Of a stretch of DNA of 64,000 bases, positions 41,531-51,321 are shown piece by piece. Made by a program: the position numbers and the translations under genes. The DNA is from Lacipirellulaceae bacterium (GTDB lineage Bacteria > Planctomycetota > Planctomycetia > Pirellulales > Lacipirellulaceae). The notes under the pieces are model-generated. The model worked only from the letters and a program-made list of their open reading frames with translations, had not been told where the DNA came from and did no database searches. The stretch covers positions 744,001 to 808,000 of the forward strand of contig JAVJRG010000005.1 in the NCBI GenBank assembly GCA_040218535.1. The letters are read 5' to 3'. How positions within the stretch are numbered: position 1 is the first letter of the stretch; each line of letters begins with the position of its first letter.

Positions 41531-42277
41531 TTACTTGAAGTAGTTCACCGCGTTCAGAAAAACAGCCAAGCCCGCCCCTTCTTCTGGCAAGTCAGGCGTG
41601 CGTGTCCACCTCGGGTGCTGTGTGCGATCAACGAATCGCTCCGGGTGCGGCATGAGCCCAAACACTCTCCCCGACTCGTCGGTCATTCCGGCAACATCAC
41701 CAGTTGCACCGTTGGGATTGTCTCCGTCGGCGTAGCGGAGAGCGAGCTGACCTTTTGCGACGAGTTTCTCAAAGGTGGCCTCATCCGTGGTTGCGAAACG
41801 ACCCTCCGCGTGGGCGATGGGAAGATACAGTCGATCGATTCCTTTGAGAAAAACGCAACGCGAATCGTCAGCTTGCAGATTGACCCAGCGATCAATGAAA
41901 CGCCCTGACTCGTTCCAGTCGAGTGTTGCCGTCGGGCCGTTCTCCTCTTCATGATCGAGTAGGCCGCTTTTGATTAGCACTTGAAAACCATTGCAGATGC
42001 CAAGGATCAGTTTCCCGGCTTCACGAAAGCTCTTAAGCGAATCGGCGAGGTGATGTTGCAGTTGATTGGCGAAAATACGCCCGGCGGCAACGTCGTCGCC
42101 ATAGCTGAATCCGCCCGGCAAGCAAAGAATCTGATAGTCGTCGGCCAGTTTTGGAGCTTCCAGCCAGCGATTCAGATGCAGAACGGTCGGCTCTCCGCCC
42201 GCCAAGGTGAAGGCATGAGACGTTTCAACATCGCAGTTGGTGCCAGGAGCTCGAAGGACAAGAATGCGGGGTGTCAT
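41531..42277 (-). CDS. purQ: Phosphoribosylformylglycinamidine synthase, glutaminase subunit
   Basis: Predicted 248 residues. PurQ supplies ammonia from glutamine to PurL in purine synthesis. Motifs: RILVLRAPGTNCDVETSHAF, CLPGGFSYGDDV, then LILGICNGFQVLIKSGLL with the nucleophilic Cys in GICNG, and GLMPHPERFVD near the C-terminus with the catalytic His-Glu pair. It follows purL on the minus strand with about 80 bases between, and lies at the end of a tyrA-purL-purQ group. A palindromic stretch of the GAGTGATGAAT type and a GAGCCG-type repeat fill the gap (about 42286-42346), so transcription across it may be tuned. Confidence 0.92.
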   Translation of the reverse strand: MTPRILVLRAPGTNCDVETSHAFTLAGGEPTVLHLNRWLEAPKLADDYQILCLPGGFSYGDDVAAGRIFANQLQHHLADSLKSFREAGKLILGICNGFQVLIKSGLLDHEEENGPTATLDWNESGRFIDRWVNLQADDSRCVFLKGIDRLYLPIAHAEGRFATTDEATFEKLVAKGQLALRYADGDNPNGATGDVAGMTDESGRVFGLMPHPERFVDRTQHPRWTRTPDLPEEGAGLAVFLNAVNYFK

Positions 42278-42285
42278 GTGGGGAG

Positions 42286-42346
42286 TGATGAATATTGAGT
42301 GATGAATAACGAAATTGAGCCGTAGGCGTAAGCTCTCGGGTTGAAC
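42286..42346. repeat. Repeat remnants between purL and purQ
   Basis: Holds GAGTGATGAAT twice (about 42286-42310; same motif as the inverted repeat at 60520-60589) and then GAGCCGTAGGCGTAAGCTC (42317 on), which matches the start of the element at 36041-36104. Together they look like pieces of two interspersed families. Confidence 0.45.
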
Positions 42347-42356
42347 TCTCGCACGC

Positions 42357-45287
42357 TCACCAATCGAGCGGTGCCTGCCAGGATTGCTTCAGTTCGGCAA
42401 TCGAACAATCGACTTGTCGCTGAGCCGCGAGGTCGATCGTAAGCCGCCCTGAATCATTAACCGTGCCGATCTTGGCAAACGCGACCCCGCCGAGGGTCGC
42501 TTCAAACGCGGCTTGGTTTTCGGGTCGCACTTCACACAAGAAGCGACTGTTGGATTCGCTGAAGAGTCTTTGGATGATTCCTAAGGAAACTTCTTTCACC
42601 GGCATCGCGTCTAGTGAAAGCTCAGCACCAAGTCCGCCAGCGAATGCCATCTCGGCTGCCGCGGCAGCCAGACCTCCTTCGCTGAGGTCGTGGCAGGCAG
42701 CGACTTGGCCGGCGGAAATGGCCCGATGGAGGGCGGCAAAGATCGCTTTCGCCTGTTGCGGATGCACAACAGGTACCTGTCCACCTTCAAGCTCGTTGAC
42801 GAGCGCGAAGTGCGAACCACCCAGTTCATCGGCGGTGGTCCCGACCAAGTAGAGCAGGTTGCCCGCTTGTTTGAGGTCCATTGTGACGGCTTTGCCGACA
42901 TCCTCGATCTGGCCCATGGCGCTGATTAGCAGCGATGAAGGAATCGCAATCGTTTGCTTCTCGCCATTGTCGTCGACATAGCTGAACTCGTTGTTCAGGC
43001 TATCCTTGCCGCTGATGAAGGGCGTTTCGAAGACCAGCGAAAGGTCGTGGCAGGCGAGTGCTGCGCGAACCAGTGCCCCGAGCGTCTCATTCCGCTCGCA
43101 ATCGCCCCAGCAGAAGTTATCAAGCACGGCGATACGGCTCGGGTCGGCACCTACGGCAACGCAGTTGCGCATCGCTTCGTCAATGGCGCTGGCTGCCATA
43201 TGGTAAGGGTCGTGGTCTCCATAGCACGGGTTCATGCCGTTGCTGATGACAATCCCCTTTCGTGAAGTCAGCACGGGCCTGACGATCGCCGCATCGCTGG
43301 GGCCATCGTTCTCGACGCCAACCAACGGCTTCACGACACTACCACCTTGCACTTCATGATCGTACTGCCGGATGATCCACTCTTTGCTGGCAACATTCAG
43401 CGAGCCAAGGATCTTCAGCAGGTCGCCGTTGTAGCTCTCTTTCGTGGGCAAACTGAGTGGCTTCACCTCGGGAGGAGAATACGTCGCTTCGCGAACGACC
43501 GGCGGGCGGCCGTTGTGGAGCAAGTCCATCGAGAGATCGCAGACCGTCTCTCCGTCGTATTTCAGGACAAGCCGACCTGTCGGTTCAAACTTACCAAGGA
43601 CCGTCGCCTCGACTCCTTCAGACTCGCAAAGCTGATGAAGCTGTTCCCAGTTCGATTCAGGGACGCTCAAGACCATCCGTTCTTGCGCTTCAGAGATCCA
43701 AATCTCGGTGTAAGTCAGCCCGTCGTACTTGGTGGGTGCCTTTTCAAGCCAGACTTCGGCACCGATTTCCTCGCCCATCTCGCCAACAGCGCTACTGAAC
43801 CCGCCGGCACCGCAATCGGTGATGGCGGTGAAGAGTTCCTGATCCCGAGCTTCCAGGAGCACGTCGAGGACTTTCTTTTCTTCAATCGCGTTTCCGATTT
43901 GCACGGCTCCGCCGGAAAGACTTTCACTTTCGCTGGTGAGTTCCGCACTGGAGAAGGTCGCCCCATGGATTCCGTCGCGACCCGTGCGACCACCGACGGC
44001 GACAATTAGATCGCCGGGTTGCGGCTCTTTGAAAGACTTCTCCTTCGGGATAATTCCGACGTTGCCACAATAGACCAGCGGATTGCCAAGGTACCGTGGA
44101 TCGAAGAACACGGCGCCGTTGACCGTGGGGATGCCCATGCGGTTGCCGTAGTCGCGTACCCCTTCCACCACGCCACGCATCACGAGCTTTGGGTGCAGCA
44201 CCCCTGGCGGAAGCGATTCGGCAGGGGTGTCTGGTGGAGCGAAACAAAACACGTCGGTGTTGCAGACCGGCTTGGCGCCCATGCCCGTGCCGATGGTGTC
44301 GCGAATCACCCCGCCCAGGCCCGTGTTTGCTCCACCGTAGGGCTCCAGTGCGGAGGGGTGATTGTGGGTTTCGACTTTGAAGGCAATGTTGAATTGGTCG
44401 TCAAAGCGGACGATGCCCGCGTTATCTTTGAACACGCTGACGCACCAATCGTCCTCACCCCAGCGGGCCCGCAATTCTTGCGTGGCGGCGAAGATGGTCT
44501 CTTTCAGCATATTTTCGAAACGCTGTTCGCCTTTCTCGTCGCGATAGGCAATTCGACCAGCGAGTGTTTTATGGCTGCAATGTTCGCTCCAGGTCTGCGC
44601 AATGGTTTCCAGCTCGATGTCGGTTGGCTCTCGTCCTAGTTCCTGGAAGAACTTCTGGATGGTCTGCATCTCTGCCAGTTGCAAGTAAAGCTGGCCGGTC
44701 TTGCTCAGCGTCGCGAGACCCGCGTCGTCGAGATCGCGAATCGCGGTGTGGCGGATTTCAAACTCGTAACGGCTACCGAGTTGTAGTTTGTCGAACGGTA
44801 GTGGTCCGACGATCACTTGCTCGATCGCGTCGTTGGCGAGCAGTCGCTTGCTGATCTCATCGACCCGCTTGTCATCAATACCGCCGATCCAATACTTGCG
44901 CAGCGTACGCACGGCGTCGATGTCATAGCCGAAATCACGCGCGGCGGCTTCCGCGCTTTGGGCTACGGGGTCCATTACGCCTGGCTTCAGCAGCACGTGC
45001 ACAAGTTGGGCCGATCCATTGGCCGTGTGGTGCTCAGGCGTTTTAATGAGAGCCGCATTTCCAACCGGAGCAACGATCGCGTGCTCAACGACCGGATCGC
45101 CGAACAGTTCGCGAGCCAATTGCTGGGCGGCTGCCCCGTCGAGTGATTCGCCTTGGACGAGGTAGCCACGGGCCGACGCGGCTTCGAGGCTTTCCGCCAA
45201 ATGAAGGTCTGCCGCGTCACGGGCAAGTTGCGCTGCCGCACGATCGTCGTCCTGGTGACGGGGGTGGAGGTCAATCTCCCAGAGCAT
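42357..45287 (-). CDS. purL: Phosphoribosylformylglycinamidine synthase PurL with N-terminal PurS-like repeats
   Basis: Predicted 976 residues, longer than the about 730-residue small PurL. The N-terminus to about residue 178 is not PurL: it holds two PurS-like units, roughly 1-75 ([14 protein letters not shown]...[11 protein letters not shown]) and 95-178 ([42 protein letters not shown]). PurS normally is a separate small subunit needed for the PurL-PurQ complex; here it appears fused. The catalytic part has [14 protein letters not shown] (about 232-245), [21 protein letters not shown], a later [15 protein letters not shown] and the second-half segments [14 protein letters not shown] and [17 protein letters not shown]. 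The start overlaps the tyrA stop by 17 bases, so translation is likely coupled. Confidence 0.92.
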   Translation of the reverse strand: MLWEIDLHPRHQDDDRAAAQLARDAADLHLAESLEAASARGYLVQGESLDGAAAQQLARELFGDPVVEHAIVAPVGNAALIKTPEHHTANGSAQLVHVLLKPGVMDPVAQSAEAAARDFGYDIDAVRTLRKYWIGGIDDKRVDEISKRLLANDAIEQVIVGPLPFDKLQLGSRYEFEIRHTAIRDLDDAGLATLSKTGQLYLQLAEMQTIQKFFQELGREPTDIELETIAQTWSEHCSHKTLAGRIAYRDEKGEQRFENMLKETIFAATQELRARWGEDDWCVSVFKDNAGIVRFDDQFNIAFKVETHNHPSALEPYGGANTGLGGVIRDTIGTGMGAKPVCNTDVFCFAPPDTPAESLPPGVLHPKLVMRGVVEGVRDYGNRMGIPTVNGAVFFDPRYLGNPLVYCGNVGIIPKEKSFKEPQPGDLIVAVGGRTGRDGIHGATFSSAELTSESESLSGGAVQIGNAIEEKKVLDVLLEARDQELFTAITDCGAGGFSSAVGEMGEEIGAEVWLEKAPTKYDGLTYTEIWISEAQERMVLSVPESNWEQLHQLCESEGVEATVLGKFEPTGRLVLKYDGETVCDLSMDLLHNGRPPVVREATYSPPEVKPLSLPTKESYNGDLLKILGSLNVASKEWIIRQYDHEVQGGSVVKPLVGVENDGPSDAAIVRPVLTSRKGIVISNGMNPCYGDHDPYHMAASAIDEAMRNCVAVGADPSRIAVLDNFCWGDCERNETLGALVRAALACHDLSLVFETPFISGKDSLNNEFSYVDDNGEKQTIAIPSSLLISAMGQIEDVGKAVTMDLKQAGNLLYLVGTTADELGGSHFALVNELEGGQVPVVHPQQAKAIFAALHRAISAGQVAACHDLSEGGLAAAAAEMAFAGGLGAELSLDAMPVKEVSLGIIQRLFSESNSRFLCEVRPENQAAFEATLGGVAFAKIGTVNDSGRLTIDLAAQRQVDCSIAELKQSWQAPLDW

Positions 45288-46131
45288 TTCGTATCCGTTG
45301 AGCTTTGGTTAGAAGTTGTTCGAGGGCGTCCCAATCCTGCTGTTCGCAGGCGGTTCGTAACTGGGTCAAGTTATCTTCGTAACCTGCGAGGGCTTCGAGA
45401 AGGGCAGGGCGGTTGGTTGCAAAGATTTGTTTCCAAAGTCCTGGATCAGAGGCAGCAATCCTTGTGGTGTCGCCCCAGCCTCCGGCGGCAAAGGGGAGGA
45501 ACTCTTCAGGGGTTGTCCCTGCCAGTGCGTAAGCGACCAGATGGGGTAAATGGCTTGTGGCAGCCAAAGCCTGATCGTGGTCGCTGGGGGTGAGCTGCAT
45601 CGTTTCAGCCCCCAGACGCTGCCAGAACTGCGAAATAGCGTCGGTCGTCTCTTGAGGAGTCGCAGCCGTGGGCGTGACGATTACCTTGCGATCCACCAAG
45701 AGATCACCGTCCGCGTATTCAGGACCGCTGCGATGCCCTCCGGCGATCGGATGGCTGCCGACAAAACGAGGTGCGATATCAGGGGCTTGAGCCGCTACCG
45801 CTTCGCAGATTGCTGATTTGGTACTGCCCGCGTCGGTGAGCAAGGCTTCAGGAGCGGCCTTCCCGGCGGCTATTGTCAGCTCAGCGATCTGCTGAACGGG
45901 CGTGGCGACGATCACCAGCTCTGCGCCGGCCACTCCGCTAGCCAGATCGAGGCTCGCTTGGTTAATCGCACCAACGTCGAGCGCCTTATCGAGGCTCTCC
46001 TGCCGACGACCGACGCCCACAACAGTTTCTGCCAGCTCACGCTGACGGATCCCCTTGCCGATCGAACCTCCCAGCAGACCAACGCCGACGATCGCAATTC
46101 GTTGGAAGCTGGGCATAGGGCTTTGCGGCAT
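45271..46131 (-). CDS. tyrA: Prephenate dehydrogenase
   Basis: Predicted 286 residues. It oxidises prephenate to 4-hydroxyphenylpyruvate for tyrosine. The N-terminus has the Rossmann dinucleotide-binding motif [17 protein letters not shown], followed by [43 protein letters not shown] and the family [21 protein letters not shown] (about 215-235) with catalytic His residues. No ACT or chorismate mutase domain is attached, so it is a monofunctional enzyme. Start: ATG 46131, with an in-frame ATG 5 residues on (MPQSPMPSF). It is first of the tyrA-purL-purQ group and overlaps purL by 17 bases; the combination with purine genes is unusual in function but clear in layout. Confidence 0.9.
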   Translation of the reverse strand: MPQSPMPSFQRIAIVGVGLLGGSIGKGIRQRELAETVVGVGRRQESLDKALDVGAINQASLDLASGVAGAELVIVATPVQQIAELTIAAGKAAPEALLTDAGSTKSAICEAVAAQAPDIAPRFVGSHPIAGGHRSGPEYADGDLLVDRKVIVTPTAATPQETTDAISQFWQRLGAETMQLTPSDHDQALAATSHLPHLVAYALAGTTPEEFLPFAAGGWGDTTRIAASDPGLWKQIFATNRPALLEALAGYEDNLTQLRTACEQQDWDALEQLLTKAQRIRNALGD

Positions 46132-46227
46132 GGGGAAACAAGCAAAGCTGACAGTCTAACAAATCAAGCTCCCGAGCGGCATGGGGTCGCCTTTTCTCTC
46201 ACCTTAATCATCTTGCTGAACTATTTT

Positions 46228-46323
46228 GAACCACGAATGAAACGAATATCGCGAATCTTCTCTGGTCGCTTGGAGGGTTGTTTAGCATCACCTCATTCGT
46301 GTTATTCGTCCTATTCGTGGTTC
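46228..46323. repeat. Palindromic repeat overlapping the end of a PEP-CTERM gene
   Basis: Inverted arms of about 30 bases (46228-46256 and 46294-46323; both contain GAACCACGAAT in reverse orientation) with tandem CGAAT units and a loop of about 37 bases. One arm is read as the last codons of the gene at 46288-47274 and encodes EPRIGRITRMR. Confidence 0.75.
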
Positions 46324-47274
46324 CCAAAACACCAGTCCAAGAAGCGTGAGTACGATCGTCGAAGGTTCGGGGATGAGTGCGATAGCCGTCGGAGCGAATA
46401 GCGACCAGTTTCGCTCCCGTTGCCAATCCAATAGATCGGCCCCGTCGGCGAAGCCGTTTCCCGTGATGTCGCCTTCACTTGTGAGCCCACCGTAGTCATC
46501 CGACCACAAGGCAAGATCCAGTCCGTTGACTGCCGCGTCGAGGTTTAGGTCCGCGGGCGAATCGGTCGGGGGAGTTCCCCAGCCGTAAGCGAGTGTTCGG
46601 ATACGAATATCGCTGGAGCCTGCGGGGCCCTCGTCTCCCCATTTGAAGACGTTCGGGTGATTCTGAATGATCGGCGACCAACTTGTGAGGAACTCGCCAT
46701 CGAAAAAGAGTTGGCCACTGCCGCCGCCCGGGTTTGCTCTCAATTCGAAGGTGTGATAGTCGGTCCCAGAGCCGTCGGTGGTAAGCGGAATGGTTTGTTG
46801 AGTCGTGCCGACGAGCCGGGCTTGCAGATTGTTACTGCTATTGAGCTCGACATACGCAAGGTAAATCCGATTGTTGAAGTAGACGCTCATGCCGGTGCTC
46901 GAATCCGTGGTGTCGCCCGGCAATCGAAAGTGGCTACGAAACCACCAGCCCTGATTCGTCGCGTTGTTGACGAAGCTGTTGTAGAGAACAGCCTCGTAGC
47001 CGGAGTCAGGCAGTTGGGTGCCGCTGGGAACCTGAACACGCCAGCCCGCAAAGCCATCCGCTGCGTCGTTCGCGACCGAAGTACCGATCCCTTGGCTTTG
47101 AAAGGGTCGTCGAAACGCGCCGAATAATTCTGGTGCGAACGCGATGTTCGTGTCGCCTACTTCGTACCAGCCACCAACCCCAGCCTGGCAGGACGAACTG
47201 TCCAAGCAAGCTAGCATTAGTAGTCCAACGAGAAGGTTTCGAGCTCGTGATTGTTCGAAGAGTCGATAAGCCAT
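46288..47274 (-). CDS. Dockerin-like, PEP-CTERM protein
   Basis: Predicted 328 residues from ATG 47274 (a GTG at 47289 is an alternative). A signal peptide (NLLVGLLMLACLDSSSCQA) precedes a beta-rich domain of about 200 residues (SGYEAVLYNSFVNNATNQG, GWWFRSHFRLPG, YFNNRIYLAYVELNSS). Residues about 240-290 contain two calcium-binding, dockerin-like loops: ADLNLDAAVNGLDLALW and GDITGNGFADGADLLDW. The sorting tail IPEPSTIVLTLLGLVFW is followed by EPRIGRITRMR, encoded by an arm of a palindromic repeat, which supplies the basic residues that PEP-CTERM tails need. It is probably exported and anchored by an exosortase. Ligand unknown. Confidence 0.82.
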   Translation of the reverse strand: MAYRLFEQSRARNLLVGLLMLACLDSSSCQAGVGGWYEVGDTNIAFAPELFGAFRRPFQSQGIGTSVANDAADGFAGWRVQVPSGTQLPDSGYEAVLYNSFVNNATNQGWWFRSHFRLPGDTTDSSTGMSVYFNNRIYLAYVELNSSNNLQARLVGTTQQTIPLTTDGSGTDYHTFELRANPGGGSGQLFFDGEFLTSWSPIIQNHPNVFKWGDEGPAGSSDIRIRTLAYGWGTPPTDSPADLNLDAAVNGLDLALWSDDYGGLTSEGDITGNGFADGADLLDWQRERNWSLFAPTAIALIPEPSTIVLTLLGLVFWEPRIGRITRMR

Positions 47275-47571
47275 AGCGAGTGGGTTCACTTTGAGGTTTC
47301 TCAGAGCAGCATCAAACCCGGCAAGGTTCCTCTAATCGGTCTTACGCAAATTGCTGTTCCCATGATCCCAGAAAACTGGGAAAAATCAGTTGATAATCAG
47401 CGCAAGCTATGCCTTTTGCGGACTGCCGCGGTACAATTCGGCCTGAGAGCCTAGGTGCCAACGACAACCGTGTCGTTCGGCATCAATTCAATTCAATAGC
47501 CGCTATCCGCATTAGTGGCCAGAGGACTATCAGTTAGAGGGGCTGGCCTCCCTCGCAGCTAAAGAAGACCC

Positions 47572-48603
47572 ATGATCCGTTTCAAATTGTTCGGCCTGTC
47601 AACGCTTGCCCTATTGATTACAAGCACCGCTTCCGCCCAGGAATGGGCCGAGAAGATGTTCGAGAAGCGGGAGCACAACTTCGGCACGGTGGCTCGCGGG
47701 GCTGAGACGGTTTACAAGTTTGAAGTGACGAACATCTATAAGCAGACGATGAACATCGTCGGAGTCCGCACCAGTTGCGGATGCACGACGCCTACAATCG
47801 AAAACGGAACCTTCAAAACCCACGAAAAAGCCTACATCGTCTGTAAGTTCAATACGCATACGCACACTGGCCAGAAGGCGGCGACGGTGACCGTGACTTT
47901 TGGGGCTCCGTATCCTGCGGAAGTGCAGATCCGCGTCCACGGCAACATCCGCAGCGATGTGGTATTCACACCCGGAGCGGTCGAGTTTGGCGAAGTCGCT
48001 GAAGGTGACATGCGTGAACAAGTGATCAACGTCAGCTACGCAGGTCGCGAAAACTGGGAAATCGTCGATGTCACCAACGACAACGAGCATTTCGAAGTCG
48101 AGCTCAAGGAAATGTCACGCGCTAGCGGTCGAGTTTCTTACGGCTTGTTGGTTCGCTTGAAAGATGATCTCCCGGTGGGTTATCTGAAGGACCAGCTTAC
48201 TGTTGTTACGAACGACACAAGAGCCGATGCACAACGTATCCCGCTGTTCATCAGCGGAAGAATTCGACCCGAGTTTTCCGTCACGCCAGAAAACATTGTG
48301 CTAGGCACGGTTACGCCAGGGCAAGAAGTTACCCGGCGAATCGTGGTGCGCGGCAGTCAGCCGTTCAAGATTCAAGAAGTCAAGTGCGAAGACCAGAGCT
48401 TCGACTTCAAGGTCGATCCTGCTAGCAAACGCGTCCACCTCGTCGAACTGCGTTTCAAAGCGGGCGATGATGCGGGCAAGCTGCGTGCTCCGATCCAAAT
48501 CATCACCGATCGCGGTGCGGGACGCGGGGCGACTTGTGTCGCTTCAGCGATCGTGGCCCCGAAAGCCGAAGCGACTCGCACCGCTGCTAGCAACGCACGC
48601 TAG
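47572..48603 (+). CDS. Exported DUF1573 protein
   Basis: Predicted 343 residues. Signal peptide: FGLSTLALLITSTASAQ. Two or three repeats of the DUF1573 domain, an immunoglobulin-like fold seen widely in planctomycetes and bacteroidetes, follow: EKREHNFGTVARGAETVYKF with VGVRTSCGCTTPTIENG (the SCGCTT motif, about residues 66-71), then VFTPGAVEFGEVAEGDMREQ, and FSVTPENIVLGTVTPGQEVTRR. The function of these proteins is unknown; they are often secreted or surface located. The C-terminus is Ala-rich. Two hairpins downstream (48610-48663) sit between it and the barrel gene. Confidence 0.85.
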   Translation: MIRFKLFGLSTLALLITSTASAQEWAEKMFEKREHNFGTVARGAETVYKFEVTNIYKQTMNIVGVRTSCGCTTPTIENGTFKTHEKAYIVCKFNTHTHTGQKAATVTVTFGAPYPAEVQIRVHGNIRSDVVFTPGAVEFGEVAEGDMREQVINVSYAGRENWEIVDVTNDNEHFEVELKEMSRASGRVSYGLLVRLKDDLPVGYLKDQLTVVTNDTRADAQRIPLFISGRIRPEFSVTPENIVLGTVTPGQEVTRRIVVRGSQPFKIQEVKCEDQSFDFKVDPASKRVHLVELRFKAGDDAGKLRAPIQIITDRGAGRGATCVASAIVAPKAEATRTAASNAR

Positions 48604-48609
48604 TCTGTA

Positions 48610-48663
48610 GAACGGGCACTCCTGCCCGTTCGTCATTCAAGAGAGACGGCCAAGAGTGGCCGT
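48610..48663. repeat. Two short hairpins between the DUF1573 and barrel genes
   Basis: GAACGGGCA/TGCCCGTTC (48610-48631, nine-base stem, four-base loop) and ACGGCCA/TGGCCGT (48646-48663, seven-base stem). Both stems are perfect but lack a T run, so they fit a repeat family or an mRNA-stability structure better than a terminator. Confidence 0.6.
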
Positions 48664-48711
48664 ACTACTTCGATTGACGTACTAACTGCACGTTGACATA
48701 CTCCGCCCACG

Positions 48712-49614
48712 ATGGAGTATCCCTTTCGATTCTCGCTGGCTTTCTGTGCGCTGACTTCTTGCCTTCTGCTTCTGGCAACAGAAAATGCGCAGGCGGTCGA
48801 GTATGCGCGGAATGCAGACGAACTGAGAGTTCCTGCAAAGCATTATTATCCGCCGGACCAATCGACGGCCCCTGACGGGGGCGAGTTGCTTGAGTGTGAA
48901 GGCTGCGACGCGTTTGGTGAGCCCGTCTACGACGACGAGCTCTACATGCAATACGACGCGGCTCTCTGGCGGCCGTTCGATCTGCTACGGGACTTTGGCT
49001 TCCGACATTCGGCAACACATGGGCGGCATGTAGGTCGCGGCGTTCCACTGGAACGCACAAGCTGGCTCAACCGGCCCTACCACGTCGACTGGTTCCTTGG
49101 TCCTCTGCTGAGTGACGACCTCGTCACCGGCAGCGTCGGGCAGTCGAATGATCTGTTCGGCGGAATTCGAATCGGTTGGGACTTTGATTACTACTGGGGC
49201 ATCCAGGGTCGACTTGGTTGGTCGAATCCCGACATTCAGACCGCTGCGACCGCGGGAAATCCGCCTAGCGGGAACTACTTCGTCGGCGACATCGACATTC
49301 TCTACTACCCCTGGGGCGATACGAAGGTTCGCCCTTACATGCTGCTGGGCGTGGGGCTGGCGGAAGTGGGGTCGGTGAACCCCGACGGCTCTGGCAATGA
49401 AATCACGTTGCTGGGAATGCCTTTTGGCGGTGGCGTGGAATTCCCCCAGACGCCTTGGCTCGTGTGGCGGTTGGAGGTCTTGGACAATTTGGCATTCGGT
49501 GCCGATGGGGTCTCGACGATGCACAACATCTCGCTGACCGCCGGGATGGAGCTCCGACTGGGAGCACGCCCCCGCTCCTACTGGCCCTGGCGATCAAGCC
49601 GTAACGTTTGGTAG
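48712..49614 (+). CDS. Probable outer-membrane beta-barrel protein
   Basis: Predicted 300 residues. The N-terminus is a signal peptide (FSLAFCALTSCLLLLATENAQA). From about residue 120 on, alternating hydrophobic/aromatic strands are typical of an eight-stranded barrel: HVDWFLGPLLSDDLVTGSV, LFGGIRIGWDFDYYWGIQGR, GDIDILYYPWGDTKVRPYML and WRLEVLDNLAFGADG, ending in ISLTAGMELRLGA. An earlier part (residues about 25-110) is polar with a Cys pair (CEGC). No enzyme motif is seen. It starts at ATG 48712 and is followed by hemY after 69 bases. Alternatively it might be an unrelated beta-rich exported protein. Confidence 0.7.
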   Translation: MEYPFRFSLAFCALTSCLLLLATENAQAVEYARNADELRVPAKHYYPPDQSTAPDGGELLECEGCDAFGEPVYDDELYMQYDAALWRPFDLLRDFGFRHSATHGRHVGRGVPLERTSWLNRPYHVDWFLGPLLSDDLVTGSVGQSNDLFGGIRIGWDFDYYWGIQGRLGWSNPDIQTAATAGNPPSGNYFVGDIDILYYPWGDTKVRPYMLLGVGLAEVGSVNPDGSGNEITLLGMPFGGGVEFPQTPWLVWRLEVLDNLAFGADGVSTMHNISLTAGMELRLGARPRSYWPWRSSRNVW

Positions 49615-49683
49615 AACGGATTACTTCTCGTTCTCTCGACTCTTAGGAGCCGCCCTCCGTGGCGTTCCGCAGCCATTGATTCC

Positions 49684-51105
49684 ATGCCCAGCCCAAGAGT
49701 TGCCATCATCGGAGGCGGAATCAGCGGCCTGACGGCTGCCTTTCAGCTGCATCGCCAGATGCCAACGGCAACGCTGCGGCTTTACGAAGCTTCGTCTCGG
49801 CTCGGCGGGGCTTTGAGCTCTCTGCCGCGAGAAGACTTTCTGATTGAGCAAGGAGCCGACAGCTTTATCACCAAGACACCCGACGCACTGGAGTTATGCC
49901 GTCAGCTTGGTGTCGAAAGCCGACTGATTCCCACCAATGAAAAGCATCGTCGGGCGTTGATCGTCCACAATGGCCAACTGGTGCCGGTTCCCGCAGGTTT
50001 TGTTCTGATGCGGGCAATGTCCGAGGAGGCCGTTCTGGCCTCGCCGATTCTCAGCGACGCGGGCAAGCAGCGGTTTCTTGAAGAGAAGCATGTCCCGCCC
50101 CATCCGAACTGCAACGAGCCCGACCACGACGAGAGCGTCGCGGGTTTTGCCATCCGCAGACTTGGCCAGGAAGTTTACGATCGGCTCGTCCAGCCACTGA
50201 TGGGGGGCATCTACGTTGCGGATGCGCACAGGCTAAGCCTCCGGGCAACCATGCCCGATTTTCTCGAAGCGGAGCGTAAATATGGAAGCCTCTATGCATC
50301 GGTGCAAGCTCAGGCCGAGATACAAACCGAGGAGACTGGTGCCAGCGGGGCTCGCTATTCGGCTTTCTTGAGTTTTCCTAATGGCATGAGCGAGTTTATT
50401 GAAGCCCTAACGGCCTCCTTGCCTGAGGGTACCATTCTCTTGAATCAACCGGTCACCTCGATCCATCGTGCTGATTCTCGTTGGCAAGTAGCAACGATTG
50501 AATCCGAAATGCCAGTTGCATTCGACGCGGTGGTCCTCGCAACACCTGCCCATGTCAGTAGTCAGCTTCTCTCGCCCTTAGATGCGCAATTGGGTGAAGA
50601 GCTTCGTCGAATCAAGTCGGCCAGCAGCATTGTAGTGAGCTGTGCTTACCCGCTTGACCAAATAGGCCGCGAGCTGGACGGCTTTGGCTTTGTCATTCCT
50701 GAGAGGGAGGGACGGAAGATTCTTGCTGGGAGTTTCCTGAGCGTTAAGTTTCCGGGCCGGGCCCCTGAAGAAGTCGCCCTGATGCGTGCATTCGTTGGAG
50801 GAATGCTACAGAGCAAGTTGGTTGAGCTTGCGGATCAGCCGCTGCTTGAACTCGTGAAATCCGAGATAGCAGAACTGTTAGGGGTACAGGGTGAACCGCT
50901 GACGGTGGATATTGCACGCTGGCAATCCGCGATGCCGCAGTACGAGGTAGGGCATCTTGACCTTGTGGAGGAAATCGAGCATCTCACAGCTGAGCATCAA
51001 GGACTAGCGCTTGCGGGCAATGCGTACCGCGGCGTTGGTATCCCCCATTGCGTTGCCAGCGGGAAGCGTGCGGCGAAGGCCGTGTTGAATTCACTCGATG
51101 GCTGA
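49684..51105 (+). CDS. hemY: HemY-type protoporphyrinogen/coproporphyrinogen oxidase
   Basis: Predicted 473 residues. Oxygen-dependent FAD enzyme of heme synthesis. The N-terminus has the FAD-binding VAIIGGGISGLTAAFQLHR; other family segments are SRLGGALSSLPREDFLIEQGAD split as LGGAL and IEQGADSF, then RRLGQEVYDRLVQPLMGGIY, and the C-terminal FAD contact LALAGNAYRGVGIPHC followed by VASGKRAAKAV. Length and motif order fit the HemY (PgoX/CgoX) family; which porphyrinogen it uses cannot be decided by eye. No signal peptide. Its 3' end overlaps a small convergent gene (51091-51321) by 15 bases. Otherwise nothing is unusual. Confidence 0.9.
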   Translation: MPSPRVAIIGGGISGLTAAFQLHRQMPTATLRLYEASSRLGGALSSLPREDFLIEQGADSFITKTPDALELCRQLGVESRLIPTNEKHRRALIVHNGQLVPVPAGFVLMRAMSEEAVLASPILSDAGKQRFLEEKHVPPHPNCNEPDHDESVAGFAIRRLGQEVYDRLVQPLMGGIYVADAHRLSLRATMPDFLEAERKYGSLYASVQAQAEIQTEETGASGARYSAFLSFPNGMSEFIEALTASLPEGTILLNQPVTSIHRADSRWQVATIESEMPVAFDAVVLATPAHVSSQLLSPLDAQLGEELRRIKSASSIVVSCAYPLDQIGRELDGFGFVIPEREGRKILAGSFLSVKFPGRAPEEVALMRAFVGGMLQSKLVELADQPLLELVKSEIAELLGVQGEPLTVDIARWQSAMPQYEVGHLDLVEEIEHLTAEHQGLALAGNAYRGVGIPHCVASGKRAAKAVLNSLDG

Positions 51106-51321
51106 CTCAGGCGACTCTGTTTGGCACTGCTCGCCATTGCAGCGTTGGCAATCTTCGCCCGCTGGGCAGTTCGCTTGTTCCCCGGTAGCAAAAATGGGGC
51201 AGACGTAGCACTTTTCAGGTGCCTGCTCGCCACGGAAGTACTTTCTGCCGACGGTGACTTCAACGATCATCCCTAAGAGGACGATTGAAGCAAGCATCAG
51301 GAAAGCACGAGATCGTTTCAC
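51091..51321 (-). CDS. Small Cys-rich membrane-anchored protein
   Basis: Predicted 76 residues from GTG. An N-terminal hydrophobic helix (AFLMLASIVLLGMIVEVTVG) precedes a short polar part with seven Cys residues in CYVCPI, NCPAGEDC and CNGEQC patterns. The CxxC pairs suggest metal binding or disulfides. It overlaps the end of hemY by 15 bases in convergent orientation. Such short frames can be chance, but the Cys clusters and the clean helix argue for a real gene. No function can be assigned. Confidence 0.5.
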   Translation of the reverse strand: MKRSRAFLMLASIVLLGMIVEVTVGRKYFRGEQAPEKCYVCPIFATGEQANCPAGEDCQRCNGEQCQTESPESAIE

